Source: an uncultured Lachnospiraceae bacterium
GTDB lineage: Bacteria; Bacillota; Clostridia; Lachnospirales; Lachnospiraceae
Direction of reading: 5' to 3'
Assembly (NCBI GenBank): GCA_910579425.1
Contig: CAJTVL010000027.1
Span: forward strand, 1 to 54,504
DNA length: 54,504 nt
Both the position numbers and the translations under genes were made by a program. The notes under the pieces were generated by a model. That model ran no database searches. It worked only from the letters and a program-made list of their open reading frames with translations, and was not told where the DNA came from. Shown piece by piece: positions 34,630-43,198 of the stretch (positions are counted from its first letter, which is position 1; every line of letters begins with the position of its first letter).

Positions 34630-35565
34630 ATGAAAATAAAAAAAGCAGGGAATGGTCTTTTTCTCCTTTTGCTGATTGCTTTTGCCGTTTGGGGATGCGG
34701 GGAGCAGGAGGAGAAGGGCGCCGGAAAAGTGTATCATATTTACTATATCAACAAAGAGGAAACTGCGGTTCTTTCTCAGGAGTATGTGACGGAAACCACC
34801 GATACACAGATGCTTTTGGCGGAACTTTTAGAGCAGCTTGGAAAGGTTTCGGGGAAGCTGGAATATAAAACGCCGCTGTCGGACAATCTGCAGATTCTTT
34901 CCCACGCCATCACAGAGGATCAACTGATCTTAAGCTTTGACGAAAGCTATAAGCAGCAGGAGGTTACCACAGAGGTACTGGTGCGTGCGGCAATTGTCAG
35001 AACGCTGACTCAGATCGACGGGATCAAGTATGTGTCCTTCCAGGTGAAATCGGAGGATTTAACAGACGCCTATGGAGCGGTGATCGGGATGATGACTGCG
35101 GATATGTTTATCGATAATGCGGGGGACGAGATCAATACCTATGAGAAGGTAAAGCTGACCTTATATCTGGCCAACGAAACCGGGAACGGGCTGAAAACCG
35201 TGAGCCGTCCGGTGGTTTACAACAGCAATGTGCCCATGGAAAGGCTGGTAGTGGAACAGCTTTTTGCAGGCCCCTCCGAAAACGAGAAGGCTTATCCTGC
35301 CGTAAACCCTGATACCAAGATTCTCAGCGTGAATGTGAAGGACGGAGTCTGCTATGTGGATCTTGACAATATGTTTTTGACTCAGATTTATAATGTGACG
35401 CCGGAGGTGACGATTTATTCCATCACGAATTCTCTGGTGGAGCTGCCTAATATCAATAAGGTTCAGATTTCCGTAAACGGAGATACCAGCGTAAGCTACA
35501 AGGAAAATATGAGTCTTTCCACTGTGTTTGAGAGAAATCTGGAATTGGTAGAAAATGGAGGTTAG
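34630..35565 (+). CDS. GerMN-domain lipoprotein
   Basis: A 311-aa exported lipoprotein (lipobox AFAVWGC). It carries two GerMN-type repeats: first around residues 40-150 (VYHIYYINKEETAVL), second around 175-295 (VKLTLYLANETGNGLK, PMERLVVEQLFAGPSENEKA). GerM proteins help engulfment and germination in sporulating Firmicutes. The ATG at 34630 follows AGGTG; a TTG two codons earlier is less likely. It follows the histidine kinase, as LpqB/GerMN proteins often do, so it may modulate the sensor. Its end overlaps the ComEC start region. Confidence 0.87.
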   Translation: MKIKKAGNGLFLLLLIAFAVWGCGEQEEKGAGKVYHIYYINKEETAVLSQEYVTETTDTQMLLAELLEQLGKVSGKLEYKTPLSDNLQILSHAITEDQLILSFDESYKQQEVTTEVLVRAAIVRTLTQIDGIKYVSFQVKSEDLTDAYGAVIGMMTADMFIDNAGDEINTYEKVKLTLYLANETGNGLKTVSRPVVYNSNVPMERLVVEQLFAGPSENEKAYPAVNPDTKILSVNVKDGVCYVDLDNMFLTQIYNVTPEVTIYSITNSLVELPNINKVQISVNGDTSVSYKENMSLSTVFERNLELVENGG

Positions 35566-35566
35566 T

Positions 35567-37852
35567 TTGACTAATATCAGGAAGCGGCCGCTTTGCTCTG
35601 CCTGCCTGGCGGTCATTTTTCTCCTGTATTTGAGCGTCAGGCTCCGGCCTGTGCCTGAGCAGGATTATGGGGCGTTTCAGGGAAAAAGCGTTACCTTTAC
35701 CGGGAAGGTATATGCCAGGGAAACGTCGCTCAGAGAACAGGAAGAGATACAGGTGCTGTACTTAAAGCAGGAAAAAGAAAATGCGGATCACTCCACGGCC
35801 CCGCCGGGCGAGAGGGTGATATGTTATTTAAAGGCCGGCGAAGAGGAGCCGGAGCTGGGGAGTGTCGTAAAAGTAAAAGGAAAGCTTTCGGCCTTTGAGA
35901 AAGCGTCAAATCCAGGGCAGTTCGATGCCTGTTCTTATTATCAGATTTTAAAAATATCTTACCGCATCAATCATGCGGAAATTTCAGCCAAAACCACAAG
36001 TGATCGGATTCTTTCGCAAAAGCTGTATCAGTTAAAGAAATTTTTCTCCGGAAAGCTTTCAGAGGCTCTGCCCGCAAAGGAGGCTTCCGTAATGCGGACC
36101 ATGCTGTTAGGGGAAAAGAGCGGTATGGATCAGGAATTGAAGGCGCTTTACCAGCGAAACGGGATTGCCCATATCCTGGCCATCTCAGGGCTGCACATTT
36201 CCATGCTGGGAATGGGGCTTTACCGGCTTTTGAGAAAGTGCGCGGTTCCCATGAAAACGGCAGCGGCGCTGGCTATGGGATTTATGCTCCTGTACGGCGT
36301 AATGACAGGCTTTTCCGTCTCCTCCATACGGGCAGTGGTTATGTTTTCTCTGCGCATGCTCAGCGTTCTTGCAGAGAGAACCTATGACATGCTGACGGCC
36401 GCTGCCGTGGCGGCAGCGGGGATATTGATTGAACAGCCCCTCTATTTTTATCACAGCGGCTTTTGCTTTTCCTTTGGCTGTGTGCTTGGAATCGGGCTTT
36501 TACTGCCTGCCCTTACGGAGGAAAAACCCGGGGAGAACGAATTTGTCAGGAAAGGGAAAATCCATACCAGGCCCTTGGGGAGAGAAAAGCTTCTGCCCCT
36601 GGCAAAAGGCCTTTTGGGCAGCGCAGGTATGGCTGTGGTCACATTTCCCGTTTATCTGTGGTTCTATTTTCAATTTCCGCTCTACTGCGTTTTCCTGAAT
36701 TTACTTGTGATTCCCCTTATGAGTTTTCTGGTGGGAGCAGGGCTTTTGCTTCTTGCGGTTCAGCTTCTGTGTCCCTTTTTGGGTGAGCCTTTTGTGCTGC
36801 TGATCGAAGGCGTGCTGTTTTTGTATGAGCAGGCCTGCCGGTTTTGCGACGGCCTGCCCGGAAATATTCTTACCTTTGGGCAGCCCTCGAAATGGCAGAT
36901 GGCGGTTTATCTTCTCCTGCTGCTTTTGATTTTTCTTTTCCGGAAAAAGCTGGGGCTTGCTCTGCGGTGGGGGCTTGCCCTTCTGGCAGTGCTGTTTTTG
37001 ATTTACCGGCCCGCAGACGGGTTGAAAATCACTTTCCTGGATGTAGGGCAGGGGGACTGTATTTATATTGAGAATGACAACGGGGACTGTTATCTGGTAG
37101 ACGGCGGAAGTTCCTCCGTGAGCCGCGTGGGGAATTACCGCATTCTTCCCTTTTTAAAATCCCGGGGAGCCTCATCTTTGGAGGCTGTCTTTGTGACCCA
37201 CCCGGACGAGGATCACTGCAGCGGAATAAGGGAACTTCTGGAAACGGGGAAGGAGCAGGGAATCCGGGTGAAAAATCTGGTGCTGCCGGATGTTGCAAAG
37301 AAGGCAAGGTCGGAAGGGTATCTTACCCTGGCAGAGTCTGCCCGAAAAGCTGGGATTCCGGTCACTTATCTCAGCAAAGGACAAGTGCTGAAAAATAACC
37401 GGCTTACCCTTGCCTGCCTTCATCCGGAAAAGAAGGAAGGAGCTTTGGAGCCAAACGAATATTCTGTTGTGCTGGAGGTTTCTTACGGGAATTTCAGCGC
37501 GCTTTTGACAGGGGATGTTGAAGGGGAGGGCGAAAGGCAGCTTTTGGAGGAGCTTGGAAAAAGGCCCGTCCGGGGGAGGGTCACTGTCCTGAAAGTCGCT
37601 CATCACGGCTCCAAAAACTCTACGCCCGTTTCTTTTCTGGAAAGAGAAAGGCCCCTGTATGCTGTGATTTCCTGTGGAGAGAGGAATTCCTACGGACATC
37701 CCCATGAGGAGCTCCTTAAGCGGCTTGAAAATTGCGGTGCAGAAATACTGATAACTTGGGAAAGCGGTGCAGTGTGCTTCTGCACGGACGGAAAGAGGGT
37801 TAGGGTGGAGGAATTTCTGATCTCTTCCGGCGGCACTTTGACTGCCCCGTAA
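35567..37852 (+). CDS. comEC: ComEC/Rec2 DNA-uptake channel
   Basis: A 761-aa membrane channel for single-stranded DNA in transformation. An N-terminal OB-like domain (DUF4131) is followed by the competence domain with many helices (NGIAHILAISGLHISMLGMG near residue 205). A C-terminal metallo-beta-lactamase domain shows FLDVGQGDCIYIE, VTHPDEDHCSGI and VAHHGSKNSTPVSF. I favour TTG at 35567, five bases after GGAGG; an ATG at 35555 lies on that site inside the gerMN end. The length is normal. Confidence 0.94.
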   Translation: MTNIRKRPLCSACLAVIFLLYLSVRLRPVPEQDYGAFQGKSVTFTGKVYARETSLREQEEIQVLYLKQEKENADHSTAPPGERVICYLKAGEEEPELGSVVKVKGKLSAFEKASNPGQFDACSYYQILKISYRINHAEISAKTTSDRILSQKLYQLKKFFSGKLSEALPAKEASVMRTMLLGEKSGMDQELKALYQRNGIAHILAISGLHISMLGMGLYRLLRKCAVPMKTAAALAMGFMLLYGVMTGFSVSSIRAVVMFSLRMLSVLAERTYDMLTAAAVAAAGILIEQPLYFYHSGFCFSFGCVLGIGLLLPALTEEKPGENEFVRKGKIHTRPLGREKLLPLAKGLLGSAGMAVVTFPVYLWFYFQFPLYCVFLNLLVIPLMSFLVGAGLLLLAVQLLCPFLGEPFVLLIEGVLFLYEQACRFCDGLPGNILTFGQPSKWQMAVYLLLLLLIFLFRKKLGLALRWGLALLAVLFLIYRPADGLKITFLDVGQGDCIYIENDNGDCYLVDGGSSSVSRVGNYRILPFLKSRGASSLEAVFVTHPDEDHCSGIRELLETGKEQGIRVKNLVLPDVAKKARSEGYLTLAESARKAGIPVTYLSKGQVLKNNRLTLACLHPEKKEGALEPNEYSVVLEVSYGNFSALLTGDVEGEGERQLLEELGKRPVRGRVTVLKVAHHGSKNSTPVSFLERERPLYAVISCGERNSYGHPHEELLKRLENCGAEILITWESGAVCFCTDGKRVRVEEFLISSGGTLTAP

Positions 37853-37910
37853 AGAGTGATACGATTGACAATTTCACGGCCGGAGAATATGATAAGAAAA
37901 GAGGTGAAAC

Positions 37911-38885
37911 ATGCAGCGCTTAATTCAGGACATCAAAACAGGGAACTTTAACCAGATCTATCTTTTGTACGGGGAAGAGGCCTATCTTCGCAGGCAGTAC
38001 CGGGACAGGCTTAAGGAAGCGATCATCGGCGACGATACCATGAATTATCATTATTACGAGGGGAAAAATATTGCCGTGGGCGAAGTCATTGACCAGGCCC
38101 AGACCCTTCCCTTTTTTGCCGAAAAGAGGCTGATTCTTGTGGAAAACAGCGGCCTTTTTAAAAGCGGCGGGGAAGCCCTGGCGGATTATTTGAAGGAACC
38201 GGCTCCCACTGCATACTTTGTGTTTGTGGACACGGAGGTGGATAAGAGAAGCCGTCTGTACAAGAGAGTCCAGTCGGGGGGATGTGCGGTGGAGTTTACG
38301 GTCCAGGATGAGGCCATATTGAAACGCTGGATATTGGGAATGGTCAAAAAGGAAAATAAAAAGATTTCCGGCCAGGCACTGGATTTTTTCCTGGAAAAGA
38401 CAGGCACTGACATGGAGAATATCTGCAGGGAAGCAGAAAAGCTTTTTTGCTACTGCCTTGATAAGGAGGCCATAGCCGTCGCTGATATTGACGCCGTCTG
38501 TACCAAAAGACTGAGCAATCATATCTTTGATATGGTAAGCGCCATAGCCGAAAAAAAGCAGAAAAAGGCGCTGGAACTGTATTATGAGCTTCTTGCCCAG
38601 AAGGAGCCGCCCATGCGGATTATTTTCCTGATCGCCAGGCAGTTTAATCTGCTTTTGCAGGTGAAGGAGCTTTTGGGAAAAGGCTATTCCAACAAAATGA
38701 TCGGCGAAAAGGTGGGGCTGCCGGGGTTTGTTGCGGGAAAGTATGTAACCCAGGCCTCCCGTTTTAAGACAGAAGAGCTCCGGGAAGCCATGGAGGCCTG
38801 TGTGGAGACGGAGGAAGCGGTAAAAACCGGAAAAATGAATGAAACCATGGCAGTAGAAATGCTGATTATCGGATATAGTTCGTAA
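37911..38885 (+). CDS. holA: DNA polymerase III subunit delta
   Basis: A 324-aa clamp-loader subunit. Seen: NQIYLLYGEEAYLRRQYRDR at the N-terminus, FFAEKRLILVENSG, and the C-terminal MRIIFLIARQFNLLLQVKEL and VGLPGFVAGKYVTQASRF. It sits right after comEC, a conserved order in Firmicutes. AAGAGGTGAAAC precedes the ATG. Length is normal. Confidence 0.95.
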   Translation: MQRLIQDIKTGNFNQIYLLYGEEAYLRRQYRDRLKEAIIGDDTMNYHYYEGKNIAVGEVIDQAQTLPFFAEKRLILVENSGLFKSGGEALADYLKEPAPTAYFVFVDTEVDKRSRLYKRVQSGGCAVEFTVQDEAILKRWILGMVKKENKKISGQALDFFLEKTGTDMENICREAEKLFCYCLDKEAIAVADIDAVCTKRLSNHIFDMVSAIAEKKQKKALELYYELLAQKEPPMRIIFLIARQFNLLLQVKELLGKGYSNKMIGEKVGLPGFVAGKYVTQASRFKTEELREAMEACVETEEAVKTGKMNETMAVEMLIIGYSS

Positions 38886-38893
38886 GGAGGAAC

Positions 38894-39955
38894 ATGAAAA
38901 GCAGACTGACAACACTGTGTTACATTGAAAAAGACGACAGGTATCTGATGCTGCATCGGATTTATAAGAAAAAAGATATGAACAAAGACAAGTGGATCGG
39001 CGTGGGAGGACATTTTGAGGAGGGCGAAAGCCCGGAGGACTGCCTTCTGCGGGAGGTAAAGGAGGAAACGGGGCTTACGCTGAAGGCCTTCCGCATCCGT
39101 GGAATCGTAACCTTTTGCGCTGAGGGCGGGCTGACGGAATACATGTGCCTTTACACCGCGGACGACTTTGAGGGAACCCTTAAGGAGTGCGATGAGGGAA
39201 AGCTGGAATGGGTGGAGAAGGAGAGGATTGACGGCCTGGAGCTTTGGGACGGCGATCGGCTTTTCTTTGATCTGCTTGGGAAAGAGACGCCGTTCTTTTC
39301 CTTAAAGCTCTGTTACGGCAGGGACGGCACATGGAACCGGGCCGTGTTGAACGGACAGGAATTAGAGCTGTTTGATTTGTGCAGAGAGGACGGGACGCCC
39401 ACAGGCCGCGTGAAAGAGAGAAGCATGGTACACCGGGACGGAGACCTGCACAGGACTGTTCATATCTGGGTGGTCAGAAAAAGGGCTGACGGCGGATTGG
39501 ATGTGCTTTTGCAAAGGCGCAGCAAAGACAAGGATACCTACCCGGACTGCTATGACATATCCTCCGCAGGCCATGTGAAGGCCGGGGATGATTACGAGGC
39601 TTCCGCCCTGCGGGAGCTTGAGGAGGAACTTGGAATTTGTGCGGAGGAAGGGGATCTGCGGCTGATTGGTTTCCATGAAGGCTGTGCTTCCTCTTCTTTT
39701 TGGGGGAAGTCCTATAAAAATTGGGAGATCAGCGCGGTTTATCTCTATGAGAAGCCTGTAGAAGAAAGCAGCCTGCGCCTTCAGGAAAGTGAAGTGGAAG
39801 AGGCGGTTTTCATGGACTATGCAAGGGTGCTTGAGGGGATGAAAGACGGCAGCCTGAAAAACTGCATTTACCCGGAGGAATTCAGACTGATCAAAAAGGC
39901 CCTGGAGCCAGGATACACGTCTCGGGATGTTAGAATCAAAGAAATATACAAATAG
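38894..39955 (+). CDS. Protein with two fused Nudix hydrolase domains
   Basis: A 353-aa protein. Domain one (about 1-150) is MutT-like: GVGGHFEEGESPEDCLLREV then KEETGLTL is a complete Nudix box, close to 8-oxo-dGTP diphosphatases. Domain two (about 175-345) is Idi-like: MVHRDGDLHRTVHIWVV, SAGHVKAGDDYEASALRELE and EELGI. Isopentenyl isomerase itself is not implied, since many such domains are simple hydrolases. AAGGAGG lies before the ATG, and it starts 8 bp after holA. The pairing of two different Nudix types in one chain is the notable point. Confidence 0.9.
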   Translation: MKSRLTTLCYIEKDDRYLMLHRIYKKKDMNKDKWIGVGGHFEEGESPEDCLLREVKEETGLTLKAFRIRGIVTFCAEGGLTEYMCLYTADDFEGTLKECDEGKLEWVEKERIDGLELWDGDRLFFDLLGKETPFFSLKLCYGRDGTWNRAVLNGQELELFDLCREDGTPTGRVKERSMVHRDGDLHRTVHIWVVRKRADGGLDVLLQRRSKDKDTYPDCYDISSAGHVKAGDDYEASALRELEEELGICAEEGDLRLIGFHEGCASSSFWGKSYKNWEISAVYLYEKPVEESSLRLQESEVEEAVFMDYARVLEGMKDGSLKNCIYPEEFRLIKKALEPGYTSRDVRIKEIYK

Positions 39956-39969
39956 TTGAATATAGCTAG

Positions 39970-40031
39970 TTGACAAATACCCTAAGGGGGTATATTATGT
40001 ATTTGACAAATATACCCCCTTAGGGTATTTT
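39970..40031 (+). promoter_or_regulatory. Two tandem promoters, each with a CsoR operator
   Basis: P1: TTGACA (39970-39975), 17 bp, TATTAT (39993-39998). P2: TTGACA (40003-40008), 17 bp, TATTTT (40026-40031). Each spacer holds the same 17-bp box: ATACCCTAAGGGGGTAT at 39977-39993 and its exact reverse complement at 40012-40028. The box matches the CsoR/copper-operator type (TACCC...GGGTA). The 33-bp offset of the promoters sets the boxes 35 bp apart. Confidence 0.85.
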
Positions 40032-40084
40032 GCCTTATAGGAAACCGCGCCCAAAGGCGCAAATATTTACAAGGAGTAATGATC

Positions 40085-40426
40085 ATGTCCCAAACAGCAG
40101 ATACTATCAAGGATGAAAGCAATTGCCATGGCAATTGTAATTGCTGCCGTACCAAACAGACACCGAGAGAGGAAGGGCAGCGCAGGCAGCTTCAAAACCG
40201 TTTAAACCGTATGATCGGCCAGTTGGGCGGTATCAGCCGGATGCTGGAGGAGAACCGCTACTGCGGTGATATTCTCACCCAGGTTGCTGCGGTGGAGAGC
40301 GCTCTGCAGAGCTTTGGATATATTGTTCTTCAGGAACACATGGAGACCTGTGTGGCCCAGGAGGTTCGAAAGGGCAATGACCAGATCCTGGAGGAAGCGG
40401 TTGAGTTGATGAAGAAATTAAAGTGA
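40085..40426 (+). CDS. csoR: CsoR-family copper-sensing repressor
   Basis: A 113-aa four-helix repressor. Seen: RRQLQNRLNRMIGQLGGISR and MLEENRYCGDILTQVAAVES, with copper ligand Cys in YCGDIL, then His and Cys in EHMETCVAQEV: the C-H-C set of copper sensors. A Cys/His-rich N-tail (NCHGNCNCC) may also hold metal. AAGGAG lies eight bases before the ATG at 40085. It precedes copA by 28 bp, and operators upstream match its family. Confidence 0.93.
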   Translation: MSQTADTIKDESNCHGNCNCCRTKQTPREEGQRRQLQNRLNRMIGQLGGISRMLEENRYCGDILTQVAAVESALQSFGYIVLQEHMETCVAQEVRKGNDQILEEAVELMKKLK

Positions 40427-40454
40427 AAGAGCTGAAAAAGGAGCTTGATTGGTG

Positions 40455-43166
40455 ATGAAGAAACAGAAATTTTCGGTCACAGGCATGACCTGTTCCGCCT
40501 GCTCTTCCCATGTAGAAAAGAGTGTGCGAAAGCTCTCGGGGATGGAGCAGGTAACGGTCAATCTGCTGACCAACAGTATGCAGGTAGTATATGATGATAC
40601 ATTCTGTAAAGAGGATACCATCATCGAAGCGGTAGAAAAAGCCGGCTATGGCGCCAGCCTGGCAGGAAATGACGAAAAATCGGCAAAAAATCGAAATGAT
40701 CAGGATTTAAGCCGGTCGGGTCAGGGCACGACGGGCCAGGACACTGCCGGGCGGGAAGCCCTGAAAGGAAAAGCGGCAAATAAGGAAATGAAGAGCAGGC
40801 TGATCATTTCCATTGTGTTTATGGTTTTGCTGATGGGTGTGTCCATGCATCACATGTTTTTTATGTGGCTGCATCTGCCTGTGCCGGAATTTTTGATGAG
40901 ACTCTTTCACGGGAACGAAAATGCGCTGACCTTTGCCTTTACTCAGCTTTTGCTGACCCTGCCCATCCTTTATGTAAACCGGAAATATTATCAGACCGGC
41001 TTTAAAACCCTGTTTCACTTGAGCCCCAATATGGACAGCCTGATTGCCATCGGGTCAGGGGCGGCGCTGGTGTACGGCGTTTTTGCCATTTACCGCATCG
41101 GGTATGGCCTTGGACACGGGGATCAGGCCTTAGTGTCAAGGTATGCCTCCGACCTGTACTTCGAGTCTGCGGGAATGATTCTGGCCCTGATTACAGTGGG
41201 AAAATACATGGAAACCCGTTCTAAGGGCAAAACCAGCGAGGCAATCCAAAAGCTGATGGATCTTTCTCCCAAAACGGCAATTCTGTTATCGGAGGACGGT
41301 GAGGAAAGGGAGGTTCCTACCTGGCAGCTTGCAAAGGATGATTTGTTTATTGTTAAACCCGGGAGCCTTGTGCCGGCAGACGGCATTGTGGTGGAGGGGA
41401 CCTCCAGCATTAACGAGGCGGCGATTACCGGGGAGAGTATTCCGGTGGAGAAACAGCCCGGGGACAGTGTGGTCTCGGCCACCATGAATAAAGCCGGGCG
41501 GCTGGTATGCCGGGCAGTGAAGGTGGGAGAGGACACCACCCTTTCCCAGATTATCCGTCTGGTGGAGGAGGCTTCCTCCTCCAAGGCGCCGATTGCGAAG
41601 CTGGCGGATCAGATTGCGGGGATTTTTGTCCCCGCGGTGATGGGAATTGCGCTGGTTACTTTTCTGGTATGGCTCCTTGCGGGAGGCGGCTTTGAGGCGG
41701 CTATGTCCAGCGCCATTGCCGTGCTGGTCATTTCCTGTCCCTGTGCCCTGGGGCTTGCCACTCCTGTGGCGATTATGGTGGGAACCGGCGTGGGAGCCAA
41801 AAACGGGATTCTGATTAAGTCGGGGGATGCCCTGCAGACGGCTCAGAATATAGACACTGTGGTACTGGACAAAACCGGAACCATTACGGAAGGTAAGCCC
41901 AGGGTTACGGATGTGCTGACTTATGACAGGGAGCTTACCCCTTCCCGGGTCCTTTCCTATGCCGCTGCCATTGAAAAGCCCAGCGAGCATCCGCTTGCAG
42001 ACGCCGTTGTAAACGAGGCTGCGGCAAAAGGCGTTCCCATTCCGGGAGTCCGGGAGTTCCAGGCTGTTTTCGGAAAAGGGGTGATGGGAAGCTGTGAGGG
42101 AAAAAGGTGTTTGGCCGGAAATGCGGCTTTCCTTAAGGAAAACGGAATTGCTCTCACGCCGGAGCAGGAAAAAGCTATGGAAAAGCTCTCCGGCGAGGGC
42201 AAAACCCCTCTTTTGTTTGCCGCAGGGAAGGCTCTTTCGGGAATCATTGCGGTTGCGGATACCGTGAAAGACAGCTCTGTCACGGCCATCCGGGAGCTCC
42301 GCGACATGAATATTCAGGTGGTAATGCTGACCGGTGACAATAAGCGTACCGCCGCTGCAGTGCAGAAGAAGCTGGGCATCAACCGGGTGGCTGCAGAGGT
42401 TTTGCCAAAGGATAAAGAAAAGGAAATCCGAAGGCTCCGGCAGGAGGGCAGAAAGGTAGCCATGATCGGGGACGGCATCAACGACGCCCCTGCCCTGGCG
42501 GCGGCGGATGTGGGAATCGCCATCGGAGCAGGAACCGATGTGGCCATTGACAGTGCTGATATTATCCTGATGAAAAGCAGATTGACCGATGCGGTCACGG
42601 CAATCCGCTTAAGCCGTGCGGTGATCCGCAATATCAAGGAAAATCTTTTTTGGGCTTTCTTTTACAATTCCATAGGAATCCCGCTGGCGGCGGGGGTTCT
42701 TTATCCGGCCTTCGGTATCCGGTTAAATCCCATGTTCGGCGCCGCCGCCATGAGTCTGAGCAGTCTCTTTGTGGTGGGAAACGCCTTGCGGCTGCGGGGC
42801 TTTAAGGCCGGGGAGCGGGGCCCGGCTCATGAGGCGGAGGCAGAAGACGGCGCAGCAGAGGCATGGGAAAACGCAGAGGCAGGAGAAAATGCATGCCCAG
42901 GTCAGGAGATAGAAAAAAACAGTAAAATAGAAGAAAAACAGGAGGAAAGAAATATGAACAAGACAATGATCATTGAGGGAATGATGTGCGCACACTGCAC
43001 CGGGAGAGTGCAGAAGGCCTTAGAGGCAGTTGAGGGCGTTGAGAGCGTTGTCATGAGCCTGGAGGAGAAAAGCGCGGTGCTTACCTTAAGCAGCAAGGTG
43101 GAGGACGAGGCGCTTAAGGCAGCGGTGGCAGAGGCCGGATATGAGGTAACGCAGATCCGCAGCTAA
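40455..43166 (+). CDS. copA: Copper P1B-type ATPase fused to a CopZ-like domain
   Basis: A 903-aa copper exporter. N-terminal metal domain GMTCSACSSHVEKS; eight membrane helices; TGES phosphatase loop (ITGESIPVEK); membrane CPC at residue 428 (SCPCALGLATP); phosphorylated Asp472 in DKTGTITEG; SEHPLA and GDGINDAPAL. After the last helix comes an acidic linker and a second metal domain GMMCAHCTGRVQKAL. The start could also be GTG 40452 or TTG 40449, both nearer the AAGGAG. The fused C-terminal domain is unusual, and the DNA keeps an internal ribosome site for it. Confidence 0.95.
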   Translation: MKKQKFSVTGMTCSACSSHVEKSVRKLSGMEQVTVNLLTNSMQVVYDDTFCKEDTIIEAVEKAGYGASLAGNDEKSAKNRNDQDLSRSGQGTTGQDTAGREALKGKAANKEMKSRLIISIVFMVLLMGVSMHHMFFMWLHLPVPEFLMRLFHGNENALTFAFTQLLLTLPILYVNRKYYQTGFKTLFHLSPNMDSLIAIGSGAALVYGVFAIYRIGYGLGHGDQALVSRYASDLYFESAGMILALITVGKYMETRSKGKTSEAIQKLMDLSPKTAILLSEDGEEREVPTWQLAKDDLFIVKPGSLVPADGIVVEGTSSINEAAITGESIPVEKQPGDSVVSATMNKAGRLVCRAVKVGEDTTLSQIIRLVEEASSSKAPIAKLADQIAGIFVPAVMGIALVTFLVWLLAGGGFEAAMSSAIAVLVISCPCALGLATPVAIMVGTGVGAKNGILIKSGDALQTAQNIDTVVLDKTGTITEGKPRVTDVLTYDRELTPSRVLSYAAAIEKPSEHPLADAVVNEAAAKGVPIPGVREFQAVFGKGVMGSCEGKRCLAGNAAFLKENGIALTPEQEKAMEKLSGEGKTPLLFAAGKALSGIIAVADTVKDSSVTAIRELRDMNIQVVMLTGDNKRTAAAVQKKLGINRVAAEVLPKDKEKEIRRLRQEGRKVAMIGDGINDAPALAAADVGIAIGAGTDVAIDSADIILMKSRLTDAVTAIRLSRAVIRNIKENLFWAFFYNSIGIPLAAGVLYPAFGIRLNPMFGAAAMSLSSLFVVGNALRLRGFKAGERGPAHEAEAEDGAAEAWENAEAGENACPGQEIEKNSKIEEKQEERNMNKTMIIEGMMCAHCTGRVQKALEAVEGVESVVMSLEEKSAVLTLSSKVEDEALKAAVAEAGYEVTQIRS
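42954..43166 (+). CDS. copZ: CopZ-like copper chaperone from an in-frame internal start
   Basis: The last 70 codons of copA form a complete CopZ-type chaperone (MNKTMIIEGMMCAHCTGRVQ) with the GMxCxHC copper site. A strong AGGAGG (42940-42945) lies eight bases before an ATG in the copA frame. Free chaperone can thus be made in addition to the fused form, as E. coli makes a short CopA product by a different route. Expression from this start is inference. Confidence 0.6.
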   Translation: MNKTMIIEGMMCAHCTGRVQKALEAVEGVESVVMSLEEKSAVLTLSSKVEDEALKAAVAEAGYEVTQIRS

Positions 43167-43167
43167 G

Positions 43168-43198
43168 CCCGGGAGCCGGGAGGCTCCGGGACATTTTT
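43168..43198. terminator. Terminator between copA and the DUF362 gene
   Basis: GGAGCC-GGGA-GGCTCC, extended by CCCG/CGGG with a one-base bulge, followed by ACATTTTT. It lies between convergent genes; the T-run touches the stop of the minus-strand gene. Confidence 0.8.

Noticed and set aside
37920..38915. 331-codon open frame antisense to holA
   Set aside because: The plus strand codes for a clear polymerase III delta subunit; the minus frame shows no domain or start signal.
38894..39955. Isopentenyl-diphosphate isomerase
   Set aside because: The second Nudix domain resembles the Idi subgroup, but most bacterial members are plain hydrolases and the fusion with a MutT-like domain does not fit an isomerase.
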